64,000 nt of DNA from Apibacter muscae (GTDB lineage: Bacteria > Bacteroidota > Bacteroidia > Flavobacteriales > Weeksellaceae): assembly GCF_007845635.1 (NCBI RefSeq), contig NZ_SELG01000033.1, positions 62,001 through 126,000 of the forward strand. Reading direction: 5' to 3'. The notes beneath the pieces are model-generated. The model did not search any database. It was given only the letters and a program-made list of their open reading frames with translations, and was not told the origin of the DNA. The position numbers and the translations under genes are program-made. The first letter of the stretch is position 1, and every line of letters starts with the position of its first letter. This document shows, one piece after another, positions 27,373 to 36,264 of the stretch.

Positions 27373-28254
27373 ATGAACAAAGAACAAAATACTACTCTAA
27401 GATTAATTTATCCGCAATGGCAAGGAGGAATTATTTCGCCACTTGTTCCCGAATTATCACCTGAAGATTCCTGTACTGGTTATTATTTAGGAGCTAGGCT
27501 TTTAAATTTTTTAGCTCCTAATACTAATCAAAAAACAATAGAGGTACCTATATCTTTAAATATCAATGATCGGGCTGTTAAAAATGGAATTAATTCCTAT
27601 CAGGTAATCTATAAACAAACCCAAAGTGCTTTAGAAATCTTAAAAAAAGAAAATCCTCAACGAATAGTTACCTTAGGGGGAGAGTGCTCTGTAAGTATAG
27701 TTCCCTTTACCTATCTGGCATCAAAATACCCCGATGATGTTGCAATTATATGGATTGATGCCCACCCTGATCTCAATCTTCCCTATGATAAATATGAAGG
27801 CTACCATGCCATGGCACTAACCGCCAGCTTAGGCATGGGTGATGAGAAATTAATAAATCTTTTACCCGGAAAAGTTGATGCCTCCAAAGCATTACTTGTG
27901 GGGCTTCGTGCTTGGGATGAAGAAGGAGGTACTCCTGAAAGACAAAAAGCATTAGGAATTAAGCATTTAACCGGAGAAGAAGTTGCTAAAAATAGTAAAC
28001 AAATCCTAAATTGGATAAAAGCAACGAAAGCATCAAAAGTAGTTATTCATTTTGATTTGGATGTTATTGACCCTAATGAGATGGTTGCTGCTGTAGGTAC
28101 TGATCCGGATGGAATGAAAATAAATGAAGTGGTTAGAATAATTAATGATATAGCTAGTAGTTACGATTTGGTTGGGCTAACTATTGCAGAACCAATGCCC
28201 AGAGTAGCTATAAAAATAAAAAATATGTTAGAAAAACTTCCTTTAATTCAATAA
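27373..28254 (+). CDS. Arginase/agmatinase-family protein
   Basis: A 293-residue ureohydrolase-fold protein. The metal motifs IDAHPDLN (about 134-141) and FDLDVIDP (about 226-233) are intact, supplying several of the Mn2+ ligands. The first motif, normally GGDHS, reads GGECS (about 105-109), so the usual histidine ligand is a cysteine. Such variants form a subgroup of the family with unclear substrate; agmatine, guanidino acids or formiminoglutamate are options. The gene is divergent from an HxlR regulator with operator-like repeats between, so it is probably inducible. A strong terminator follows. Confidence 0.85.
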   Translation: MNKEQNTTLRLIYPQWQGGIISPLVPELSPEDSCTGYYLGARLLNFLAPNTNQKTIEVPISLNINDRAVKNGINSYQVIYKQTQSALEILKKENPQRIVTLGGECSVSIVPFTYLASKYPDDVAIIWIDAHPDLNLPYDKYEGYHAMALTASLGMGDEKLINLLPGKVDASKALLVGLRAWDEEGGTPERQKALGIKHLTGEEVAKNSKQILNWIKATKASKVVIHFDLDVIDPNEMVAAVGTDPDGMKINEVVRIINDIASSYDLVGLTIAEPMPRVAIKIKNMLEKLPLIQ

Positions 28255-28273
28255 AAAATAAATTCACCTAATA

Positions 28274-28303
28274 AAAATCCTTTAGAAAATTCTAAAGGAT
28301 TTT
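28274..28303 (+). terminator. Rho-independent terminator after the arginase-family gene
   Basis: Perfect 14-bp inverted repeat: arms 28274-28287 and 28290-28303, tiny loop. The second arm ends GGATTTT. Confidence 0.75.
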
Positions 28304-28366
28304 ATATACTATTCTTTTTATCTTATAAATCTTAATACAATTTCTCAGCTTCTTTTTATAATTTAT

Positions 28367-28374
28367 TATTTTTG
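28367..28374 (+). promoter_or_regulatory. Putative -7 element TATTTTTG for mvaS
   Basis: Fits TAnnTTTG, 27 bases before the chosen ATG. The in-frame TTG at 28372 falls inside this element, which argues against using it as a start. Confidence 0.5.
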
Positions 28375-28401
28375 TACAATTACAATTTTAATAACTTAAC
28401 C

Positions 28402-29769
28402 ATGAATTCATCGATAAAAGTAGGAATAGATGCAGCTAGTTTTGACATACCAAAAATATACTTGCCTATTAAAGATCTTGCTGTAGCAAGGAATATAGAA
28501 CCTGCAAAGCTGGAAAAAGGATTGGGGTTATTAAGAATGTCTTTTCCTGATGTACATCAGGATGTGGTAGTTTTTGCAGCCAATGCATTGAGAAAACTAA
28601 TAATTCAAGAGAATTTAAAACCTGAGGATATAGCTAGAATATATGTTGGAACTGAAAGCGGTATAGACTCCTCTAAACCCATTGGTTCATTTTTACTTCC
28701 CTTACTGGAAGATTATTATGGAGCAGGATCGATGGAACATTGCGATGTAGTTGATCTCACTTTCGCATGTATTGGAGGGGTAGATGCTTTGCATAATTGT
28801 TTAGATTTTTTAAGGGTTAACCCCGAGAAAAAAGCGATTGTTATTTGTACGGATTTCGCAAAATACGACTTAAATTCAACCGGAGAATATACCCAAGGGG
28901 CTGGCGCAATAGCTATACTGTTATCCAGCAATCCCAGAATCATTTCTATTGATAATAAAATAGGAATTAGCACTCAAGGCGTTTTTGATTTCTTTAAACC
29001 GAAAAGGTCTTTAAATAAAAAAGAAGTGACCGGTAAAGAGAACAATCCAGAATGGTTTGGCGTACTGGAAAATGAAATTGATTTATTTAAAGAACAACCC
29101 GTTTTTGAAGGGCAATATTCCAATAGTTGCTATCAAAACCGTTTAAAAGGAGCCTACTTTCAACTAAAAAAACTTTTAAATTATGAAGGCTCTTTATACA
29201 ATGCTTGGAAAAATATAATTGTTCACTTGCCCTATTCTTTTCAAGGAAGAAGAATGTTTTCAGAAATTTATGCCTTAGATTCCAACTTGAAAGATTCATT
29301 ACCTGAAGATTTGACTGCCTATAATGAAAGAATTAAAGAAATTGGAAAGAGCGCAGAGTATAAAACCCTTGTTAAAGAAAAATTTAGCCCCGCAGAAATT
29401 GCTTCTTCTGACATAGGAAATATGTATACCGGTTCTATATTTATGGGATTATTGTCAACACTTTACTATCATTTTAAAAACAATTCAGAAATCAAAGGAG
29501 AAAAATTTGGTCTTTTAGCCTACGGAAGCGGTTCAAAATCCAAAGCGTTTGAAGGTATTGTTGAAAGTGAATGGAAATCTCAAACTGAAAAAATAAAATT
29601 ATTTGAAACCATTAAAGACTCTAAACCCATAGACCTTGATGCTTATCATGCATTGCATAAAAAAGAATTAAAAAAATCTATTATATCTCCTTGTAATGAA
29701 TACATATTGGACAAAATTGAAAAGAATGATCCAAATTTATTGGGCGCAAGATTTTATAAGTATATATAA
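28402..29769 (+). CDS. mvaS: Hydroxymethylglutaryl-CoA synthase
   Basis: This 455-residue thiolase-fold enzyme condenses acetyl-CoA with acetoacetyl-CoA to give HMG-CoA, the entry to the mevalonate route that Flavobacteriia use for isoprenoids. The nucleophile cysteine is in LTFACIGGVDAL (about residue 117), after VGTESGIDSSKP (about 81-92). The later His and Asn catalytic positions lie in VHLPYSFQGRRM (about 274-285) and in GSGSKSKAFE (about 383). Opening at ATG 28402 gives MNSSIKVGIDAAS, the family N-terminus. It is flanked by terminators, so it is a single-gene unit. Confidence 0.93.
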   Translation: MNSSIKVGIDAASFDIPKIYLPIKDLAVARNIEPAKLEKGLGLLRMSFPDVHQDVVVFAANALRKLIIQENLKPEDIARIYVGTESGIDSSKPIGSFLLPLLEDYYGAGSMEHCDVVDLTFACIGGVDALHNCLDFLRVNPEKKAIVICTDFAKYDLNSTGEYTQGAGAIAILLSSNPRIISIDNKIGISTQGVFDFFKPKRSLNKKEVTGKENNPEWFGVLENEIDLFKEQPVFEGQYSNSCYQNRLKGAYFQLKKLLNYEGSLYNAWKNIIVHLPYSFQGRRMFSEIYALDSNLKDSLPEDLTAYNERIKEIGKSAEYKTLVKEKFSPAEIASSDIGNMYTGSIFMGLLSTLYYHFKNNSEIKGEKFGLLAYGSGSKSKAFEGIVESEWKSQTEKIKLFETIKDSKPIDLDAYHALHKKELKKSIISPCNEYILDKIEKNDPNLLGARFYKYI

Positions 29770-29776
29770 GCTTAAT

Positions 29777-29810
29777 AAAAAAGGAGAATAAAGGTTTATT
29801 CTCCTTTTTT
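29777..29810 (+). terminator. Rho-independent terminator after mvaS
   Basis: Perfect 16-bp inverted repeat: arms 29777-29792 and 29795-29810, ending in six T. Confidence 0.85.
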
Positions 29811-30124
29811 ATTTATTTTTTAGTAATTAATTGTACGTTCTATTGATTTTTTTACTTACTAGTAGTTTTATTCATCGTGTATTAAACTTAATTTAAAAAA
29901 ACATTTAAGTCTCTAATTTAGGGTCTGTTCTTAGCCAAAATTTTAGTTTTTCTTAGTTTTAATACACATTTTATGGTTTCTATAAAAATTTATTCTTCTT
30001 CGCTTTTGTCAAAAATTAATTTTGTATTGCCCTATGATTAGATTTAATCCTTATCTTTAATAAAAGGAAAATTTTTTCGAATCATTCAAGATAATATACA
30101 ATTACTAAAAACTCTTAATACAAA
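29811..30124. other. Non-coding gap upstream of purU
   Basis: 314 bases without a gene. It has a TAnnTTTG match (TAATTTTG, 30017-30024), about 100 bases before the purU ATG. Nothing else is evident. Confidence 0.5.
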
Positions 30125-30985
30125 ATGAAGAATTCAAATGCTATTCTACTTATACACTGCCCAGATAGACCCGGGCTAATTGCTTCTGTTACAGAATTTA
30201 TATGTTCGTATGGAGGAAATATTATTGAACTGGAACAGCACGTAGATCCTAAAGATAAAATATTTTTTATGCGGGTAGAATGGGATTTAAAGGATTTTTC
30301 AATTCCTAGAAATGAAATTTCAGAATATTTTAAAAAAAATTATGGAGAAAACCTGTCCATGAATTTTAAATTATATTTTAACGATTATGTTCCTAAAATG
30401 GCTATTTGCGTTTCAAAAATGTCCCATTGTTTATTTGATATTCTAGGTCGATATACGGCGGGTGAATGGAAAGTACAAATTCCTATAATCATTAGTAATC
30501 ATGAAGATCTTAGATGGGTAGCAGATAAATTTGGCATTGAATACCATGTTTTTAAAATGAATTCTGAAAATAAAACTTCCATTGAAGCAAAACAGAAAGA
30601 GCTATTGAGGGAAAAAGAGATTGATTTTATTGTTCTTGCTCGTTATATGCAAATCCTTACGGATGATTTTATTCTTAGCTATCCAAATAAAATAATTAAT
30701 ATTCATCACTCTTTTCTACCTGCATTCGTTGGTGCTAAACCTTATCATGCCGCTTTCGAACGTGGAGTTAAACTAATTGGTGCTACCAGCCATTATGTAA
30801 CTGAAGAACTGGATGCGGGTCCTATTATAGAACAAGATATCACTCGTATCAGTCATAAAGATTGTGTTCAAGATTTAGTAAGAAAAGGACAAGATTTAGA
30901 AAAAATTGTATTATCTCATGCTATAGAGCACCATATTAACCGTAAGGTTTTGGTTTATAAAAATAAAACTGTCTTATTCTCTTAG
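30125..30985 (+). CDS. purU: Formyltetrahydrofolate deformylase
   Basis: PurU hydrolyses 10-formyltetrahydrofolate to formate and tetrahydrofolate, balancing one-carbon units and supplying formate for PurT-type purine synthesis. The 286-residue protein has an N-terminal ACT domain (about 5-85, starting LIHCPDRPGLIASVTEF) and a formyltransferase-fold catalytic domain (about 90-286) with the IINIHHSFLPAFVGAKPY motif (about 197-214) that carries the active-site His, and a later DAGPIIEQD segment. It precedes prfC by 53 bases on the same strand; prfC has its own -7 match. Confidence 0.93.
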   Translation: MKNSNAILLIHCPDRPGLIASVTEFICSYGGNIIELEQHVDPKDKIFFMRVEWDLKDFSIPRNEISEYFKKNYGENLSMNFKLYFNDYVPKMAICVSKMSHCLFDILGRYTAGEWKVQIPIIISNHEDLRWVADKFGIEYHVFKMNSENKTSIEAKQKELLREKEIDFIVLARYMQILTDDFILSYPNKIINIHHSFLPAFVGAKPYHAAFERGVKLIGATSHYVTEELDAGPIIEQDITRISHKDCVQDLVRKGQDLEKIVLSHAIEHHINRKVLVYKNKTVLFS

Positions 30986-31007
30986 AATCTAAATCTGTTA
31001 AATATAT

Positions 31008-31015
31008 TATATTTG
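31008..31015 (+). promoter_or_regulatory. Putative -7 element TATATTTG for prfC
   Basis: Fits TAnnTTTG, followed by GC, 23 bases before the prfC ATG. Confidence 0.5.
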
Positions 31016-31038
31016 CAGACATTTAGCTGTAAGATACC

Positions 31039-32631
31039 ATGAGTACTACCTTAGAAAAAGAAATACATAAAAGAAAAACGTTCGGAATTATTTCCCACCC
31101 AGATGCAGGAAAAACTACTTTAACTGAAAAATTATTATTGTTTGGAGGCGCTATTCAGGAAGCTGGAGCGGTTAAAAGTAATAAAGTGAAAAAGGGTGCT
31201 GCTTCTGACTTTATGGAAATAGAACGACAAAGAGGTATTTCTGTAGCTACTTCTGTGCTAGCTTTTGATTATAAAGGAAAAAAAATAAACATCTTAGATA
31301 CTCCTGGTCATAAAGATTTTGCAGAAGATACTTATAGAACTTTAACAGCTGTTGATTCCGTAATCGTTGTTATTGATGTTGCTAAAGGGGTAGAAGAGCA
31401 AACTGAAAAATTAGTGCAGGTTTGTAGAATGAGAAACATTCCTATGTTGGTTTTCATTAATAAATTGGACCGAGAAGGTAAGGATGCTTTTGACCTATTG
31501 GATGAAGTTGAGCAAAAACTAAACTTAAGAGTTACTCCTCTTTCTTGGCCCATTGGTATGGGTTTAGATTTTCAAGGAATCTATAATATGTGGGAAAAGA
31601 ATTTAAAATTCTTTACGGAAGAGAAAAAACAAAAAGTTGGAGATCGTATTGAAATTGAAGATATAAATGACCCTATAATTAATGAATTAATTGGGGATAA
31701 AGCCGCTGAAAACCTAAGAACAGATCAGGAATTAATTACATCTGTATATCCAGAATTTTCCAAACAAGAGTATTTAGATGGAACTTTACAACCGGTGTTT
31801 TTTGGTTCTGCTTTAAATAATTTTGGAGTTCAAGAGTTATTGGATGCTTTTATTGATATAGCTCCTAACCCGCTTCCAAAAATGAGCGATATACGCTTAG
31901 TAAAACCAGAAGAAAATAATTTTACGGGTTTTGTATTTAAAATCCATGCAAACATGGATCCTAAACATCGAGACCGCTTAGCCTTTGTAAAAATTGTTTC
32001 TGGAACATTTAAAAGAAATACGAATTATCTTCATGTAAGACAAAACAAAACTTTAAAATTTAGTAGCCCGGCAGCATTTTTTGCTGATAAAAAAGAAGTG
32101 ATTGAAGAGAGTTTTCCTGGGGATATCGTGGGATTGCATGATACAGGAAACTTTAGAATTGGTGATACACTAACCGAGGGCGAAAAGCTTAATTTTAAAG
32201 GGATTCCTTCCTTTTCTCCAGAACATTTTCGCTATATTAATAACGATGACCCTATGAAAACTAAACAATTAGCTAAGGGCATTGACCAGCTTATGGATGA
32301 AGGTGTTGCTCAATTATTTACTTTAGAAATTAATAATCGAAAAATTATTGGAACTGTTGGTGCTCTTCAATACGAAGTTATACAATACAGATTAGAACAT
32401 GAATATTCCGCCAAATGTAGCTATGAACCCGTAAGCATTCATAAAGCCTGCTGGGTGGAATGTGAAGATCAAAAATCTGAAGAATTTTTAGAATTTAAAC
32501 GTGTGAAACAAAAATTCTTAGCTAAAGATAAATTTGGGCAACTAGTTTTTCTAGCTGATTCCGCGTTTAGCATCACCATGACGCAAGAAAAATATCCTTC
32601 TGTTAAACTTCATTTTACAAATGAATTCTAA
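31039..32631 (+). CDS. prfC: Peptide chain release factor 3
   Basis: RF3 is the ribosomal GTPase that drives release of RF1/RF2 after termination. The 530-residue protein has G1 SHPDAGKTTL (about 19-28), the DFMEIERQRGISVATSV switch region (about 59-75), G3 DTPGHKDF (about 89-96) and G4 FINKLD (about 143-148), followed by domains II and III of normal size. Length matches the family. The ATG at 31039 is close behind a promoter match. The downstream terminator is shared with convergent gpmI. Confidence 0.95.
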   Translation: MSTTLEKEIHKRKTFGIISHPDAGKTTLTEKLLLFGGAIQEAGAVKSNKVKKGAASDFMEIERQRGISVATSVLAFDYKGKKINILDTPGHKDFAEDTYRTLTAVDSVIVVIDVAKGVEEQTEKLVQVCRMRNIPMLVFINKLDREGKDAFDLLDEVEQKLNLRVTPLSWPIGMGLDFQGIYNMWEKNLKFFTEEKKQKVGDRIEIEDINDPIINELIGDKAAENLRTDQELITSVYPEFSKQEYLDGTLQPVFFGSALNNFGVQELLDAFIDIAPNPLPKMSDIRLVKPEENNFTGFVFKIHANMDPKHRDRLAFVKIVSGTFKRNTNYLHVRQNKTLKFSSPAAFFADKKEVIEESFPGDIVGLHDTGNFRIGDTLTEGEKLNFKGIPSFSPEHFRYINNDDPMKTKQLAKGIDQLMDEGVAQLFTLEINNRKIIGTVGALQYEVIQYRLEHEYSAKCSYEPVSIHKACWVECEDQKSEEFLEFKRVKQKFLAKDKFGQLVFLADSAFSITMTQEKYPSVKLHFTNEF

Positions 32632-32708
32632 AGAATTAAATTATAATATTTAAAATATCAACCATAGTTTATCTTAATCTTAATATTCATTTAAGATTGA
32701 ATATATAA

Positions 32709-32739
32709 AAAAAGACATTAATTATATTAATGTCTTTTT
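32709..32739. terminator. Bidirectional terminator between prfC and gpmI
   Basis: 13-bp perfect inverted repeat: arms 32709-32721 and 32727-32739, flanked by A and T runs on both sides, so it can act in both directions. Confidence 0.8.
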
Positions 32740-32759
32740 GCAAAATTATAATATTAACT

Positions 32760-34283
32760 TTACTTTTGAATAAGTATATCTCCAGTCATTTCTTTAGGAA
32801 TTGGGAGTCCCATAAGAGTTAAAATGGTTGGGGCTACGTCGCCTAATTTCCCTGGTTTTAAATTGTAGTGCTCTTTATCTACTATAACCAAAGGTACTAA
32901 GTTTGTTGTATGCTGTGTATTTGGAGATCCATCTTCATTTTTCATTTTATCAGAATTTCCATGATCGGCAATAATAATTGTTGTATAACCATTATCTAAG
33001 GCTACATCACAAATATCTTTCGCACATTCATCCACCACTTCTGCTGCTTTAATAGCCGCTTCAAACACTCCGGTATGTCCTACCATATCGGTATTAGCAA
33101 AATTTAAACACACAAAATCTACTTCTTGTTTTTTTAGTTCAGGTATTATTGCATCCCGTATATCATAAGCTGCCATTTGTGGTTTTAAGTCATAAGTTGG
33201 AACATCTTTAGGAGATTGTGCCATAATTCTTTTTTCATTCACAAACTCTTTTTCTTCTCCACCTGAAAAGAAGAATGTTACATGCGGATATTTTTCAGTT
33301 TCTGCAATTCTTATTTGGTTTAAAGAAGCATTTGCAATAACTTCTCCCAAAGTATTTTTAATGGTTTCTTCTTTAAAAATTACATGAATATTTTTGAAAG
33401 TTTCATCATATTCAGTCATTGTTACAAAATAGAGATCTAATTTTTTAGTACCTACTTCTGGATGATCGTGTTGAGATAATACATCTACAATTTCTCTAGG
33501 TCTATCTGTTCTAAAGTTAAAACAAATTACTACATCACCCTCTTGTATTTTAGCAATGGCTGTATCATTTTCTGTAATTACAATAGGTTTTAAAAACTCA
33601 TCAGTAATTCCATCTTTATACGATTGCTCAATTACTTGTAATGGATCATCCGTATGGGTTCCTTCAGAATTTACCATGGCATCATAGGCAAGTTTTAATC
33701 TTTCCCACCTCTTATCTCTATCCATTGCATAATACCTTCCTACAATTGTTGCTAACTTTGCATTATAAGTATTACAAAAATCTAAAGTTTCTTTTATAAA
33801 TCCTTTTCCACTATGCGGATCACAATCTCTTCCATCTGTAAACGCATGAACAAATACCTCTTTAACCTCAGAATTATTGGCAGCTTCCACTAGTGATTTT
33901 AAATGATCTATATGCGCATGAACTCCTCCGTCTGAAACTAAACCAATAAAATGAACCGGCTTATTATTTGCTTTTGCGTATTCAAAAGCTTTCTGCAATT
34001 CGGCCTCTTTATTCAAAGTCTTATTTTCAACGGTTAAGTTTATCCTAGTTAAATTTTGGTAAACTACTCTCCCTGCTCCTAAATTCATATGTCCAACCTC
34101 AGAATTTCCCATTTGCCCTTTAGGTAATCCCACATCTAATCCATAGGTTACTAATGTGGTATGAGAATATTTTTGGAAGTTACTATCCATAAATGGTGTA
34201 TGTGCTTGGTCAATGGCTGAAACAGATTTATCAGTGGCTATCCCCCAGCCGTCTAATATCATTAATATAACTTTTTTATTCAT
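32760..34283 (-). CDS. gpmI: 2,3-bisphosphoglycerate-independent phosphoglycerate mutase
   Basis: GpmI interconverts 3- and 2-phosphoglycerate in glycolysis and gluconeogenesis, using two Mn2+ ions and a phosphoserine intermediate. The 507-residue protein has the N-terminal ILDGWG metal motif (about 7-12), the catalytic serine in MGNSEVGHMNLGAGR (about 58-72), and the C-terminal phosphatase-domain motifs NFANTDMVGHTG (about 396-407) and IIADHGNSDKM (about 442-452). Length is normal for bacterial GpmI. Confidence 0.95.
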   Translation of the reverse strand: MNKKVILMILDGWGIATDKSVSAIDQAHTPFMDSNFQKYSHTTLVTYGLDVGLPKGQMGNSEVGHMNLGAGRVVYQNLTRINLTVENKTLNKEAELQKAFEYAKANNKPVHFIGLVSDGGVHAHIDHLKSLVEAANNSEVKEVFVHAFTDGRDCDPHSGKGFIKETLDFCNTYNAKLATIVGRYYAMDRDKRWERLKLAYDAMVNSEGTHTDDPLQVIEQSYKDGITDEFLKPIVITENDTAIAKIQEGDVVICFNFRTDRPREIVDVLSQHDHPEVGTKKLDLYFVTMTEYDETFKNIHVIFKEETIKNTLGEVIANASLNQIRIAETEKYPHVTFFFSGGEEKEFVNEKRIMAQSPKDVPTYDLKPQMAAYDIRDAIIPELKKQEVDFVCLNFANTDMVGHTGVFEAAIKAAEVVDECAKDICDVALDNGYTTIIIADHGNSDKMKNEDGSPNTQHTTNLVPLVIVDKEHYNLKPGKLGDVAPTILTLMGLPIPKEMTGDILIQK

Positions 34284-34374
34284 TGTATTTGATCTTTGCT
34301 TATTACAAAAATACTGATTTTTATAATTTTTTTTAGTCTTTAAGTTCCTCTAATCTTAAAAATTATAGCTTATA

Positions 34375-34404
34375 AAAAAAGGTTTAGAAATCTAAACCTT
34401 TTTT
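34375..34404 (-). terminator. Rho-independent terminator after glmS
   Basis: 14-bp inverted repeat: arms 34375-34388 and 34391-34404. A run of A (34374-34380) gives the U tract on the minus strand, directly beyond the glmS stop. Confidence 0.8.
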
Positions 34405-34406
34405 AA

Positions 34407-36251
34407 TTATTCAACTGTTACTGATTTTGCTAAATTTCTAGGTTGATCAACGTTAACCCCTCTCAAAATTGCTATATAATAAGCAAGTAACTGAAGTGGA
34501 ATTGAGGCTAAGATCGGGGAAAAACATTCTGAAACATCAGGGATTTCAATTGCTTCAGCAACCATATTTTTAACTTGGGTATCACCTTCTGTAACGATTG
34601 CTATCACTTTTCCTTTCCTTGAATTTATTTCTTGAATGTTACTTACGATTTTTTCGTAATGCTCCGTTCTTGGAGCTATAACCACCACTGGCATATTTTC
34701 ATCAATTAAGGCTATTGGTCCATGTTTCATTTCAGCTGCTGGATAACCTTCTGCATGAATATATGAAATCTCTTTTAGTTTTAAAGCTCCTTCTAAAGCA
34801 ATTGGATAATTATATCCTCTCCCTAAATATAAGAAATTATGTACATTTTCGTATTGCAAAGAAATCTTCTTGATTTGTTCTTCTGTCGATTTAATTAGTT
34901 TCTCAATTTTATCAGGAATTGAGTCCAATTCCGTTATTAAAGAATTGAATTTTTCTTTACTAATGGTTCCTTTATGTTTAGCTAGCTTTATAGCTATCAT
35001 TGAAAGTACTGCCAATTGTGCAGTAAAAGCTTTTGTTGATGCTACACCTATTTCGGGTCCTGCATGGGTATAAGAGCCAGCGTCTGTTAAACGAGCGATT
35101 GAAGAATCAACTACGTTACAGATACCGTAAATAAAGGCTCCTTTTTCTTTGGCTAATTTCAAAGCTGCCAAAGAATCTGCTGTTTCTCCTGATTGAGATA
35201 TAGCAATTACAATATCTTTATCTGTAATTATTGGATTTCGATATCTAAACTCTGAGGCATATTCAACTTCTACAGGTATTCTAGCCAAATCTTCAATAAG
35301 ATATTCTCCTACCAAGCCAGCATGCCAAGAAGTTCCACAAGAGATAATAATAATTCTTTCTGCATTTAGAAATTTTTCTTGATAGTCCCATATTCCTGCC
35401 ATTTGAATGATGCCTTCTTCCACTAATAACCTACCCCTCATGGTATCCATAATAGATTTGGGTTGTTCATGGATTTCTTTTAACATAAAATGTTCATACC
35501 CCCCCTTTTCAATCTCTTCTAAACTCAATTTAAGTTCTTGAATGATCGGATTTACTTTTGAGTTATCTTTAATTTTAAAAACATCAACGCCTTTCAGGCT
35601 TATATTAGCCATCTCGCCATCTTCTAAATAAAGGGCTTCCTTCGTAAACTCTATGAATGGAGATGCATCAGAAGCAATAAAGTATTCATTTTCACCAATT
35701 CCTATGGCTAATGGACTACTTAATCTTGCCACTACAATTTCTTCCGGATGATCTACTTCCATGACTGCTATAGCGTAAGCTCCTATAACTTCGTTTAAAG
35801 CTAGACGAACAGCCGTTGATAAATCAATATTTTGGGTATCCTGCATAAATTGTATAAGATTAACCAGCACCTCTGTATCTGTATCACTTTTAAAGGTATA
35901 CCCTTTAGAAGTTAGCATTATTTTTAAAGTATCATAGTTTTCAATTATACCGTTATGTACCAAAACTATCTTCTCATTGTTGGATAAATGAGGATGTGAA
36001 TTGATATCGTTAGGAACTCCGTGGGTCGCCCATCTTGTATGACCAACACCTACGGTTGCATCAGATTTAAGTCCTTTGCATATTTCTTCTAAATCTGAAA
36101 CTTTACCTTTAGTCTTAAATAATTTAAAATTTTTATTTTCATTTAAAACAATTCCTGCACTATCGTACCCTCTATATTCTAATCGTCTTAATCCATTAAT
36201 AATTATGGGATAAGCCAATTTTTTTCCTATATATCCTGTAATTCCACACAT
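34407..36251 (-). CDS. glmS: Glutamine--fructose-6-phosphate aminotransferase (isomerizing)
   Basis: GlmS makes glucosamine-6-phosphate from fructose-6-phosphate and glutamine, the first step to UDP-GlcNAc for peptidoglycan and LPS. The 614-residue protein begins MCGITGYIG, with Cys2 as the glutaminase nucleophile; the glutaminase domain runs to about 220 (RLEYRGYDSAG, GHTRWATHG). Two SIS sugar-isomerase domains follow (about 285-425 and 455-595), with ISCGTSWHAG and SQSGETADSLAAL motifs. The C-terminus DQPRNLAKSVTVE is the classic catalytic tail. No glmS ribozyme is expected in this phylum and none was seen. It is the last gene of glycogen synthase-DUF4270-glmS. Confidence 0.96.
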   Translation of the reverse strand: MCGITGYIGKKLAYPIIINGLRRLEYRGYDSAGIVLNENKNFKLFKTKGKVSDLEEICKGLKSDATVGVGHTRWATHGVPNDINSHPHLSNNEKIVLVHNGIIENYDTLKIMLTSKGYTFKSDTDTEVLVNLIQFMQDTQNIDLSTAVRLALNEVIGAYAIAVMEVDHPEEIVVARLSSPLAIGIGENEYFIASDASPFIEFTKEALYLEDGEMANISLKGVDVFKIKDNSKVNPIIQELKLSLEEIEKGGYEHFMLKEIHEQPKSIMDTMRGRLLVEEGIIQMAGIWDYQEKFLNAERIIIISCGTSWHAGLVGEYLIEDLARIPVEVEYASEFRYRNPIITDKDIVIAISQSGETADSLAALKLAKEKGAFIYGICNVVDSSIARLTDAGSYTHAGPEIGVASTKAFTAQLAVLSMIAIKLAKHKGTISKEKFNSLITELDSIPDKIEKLIKSTEEQIKKISLQYENVHNFLYLGRGYNYPIALEGALKLKEISYIHAEGYPAAEMKHGPIALIDENMPVVVIAPRTEHYEKIVSNIQEINSRKGKVIAIVTEGDTQVKNMVAEAIEIPDVSECFSPILASIPLQLLAYYIAILRGVNVDQPRNLAKSVTVE

Positions 36252-36264
36252 AATTATTATAAAT

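Noticed and set aside
34284-34406. glmS ribozyme or other riboswitch at glmS
   Set aside because: The region before glmS is coding (DUF4270), and the gap after it holds only a terminator.
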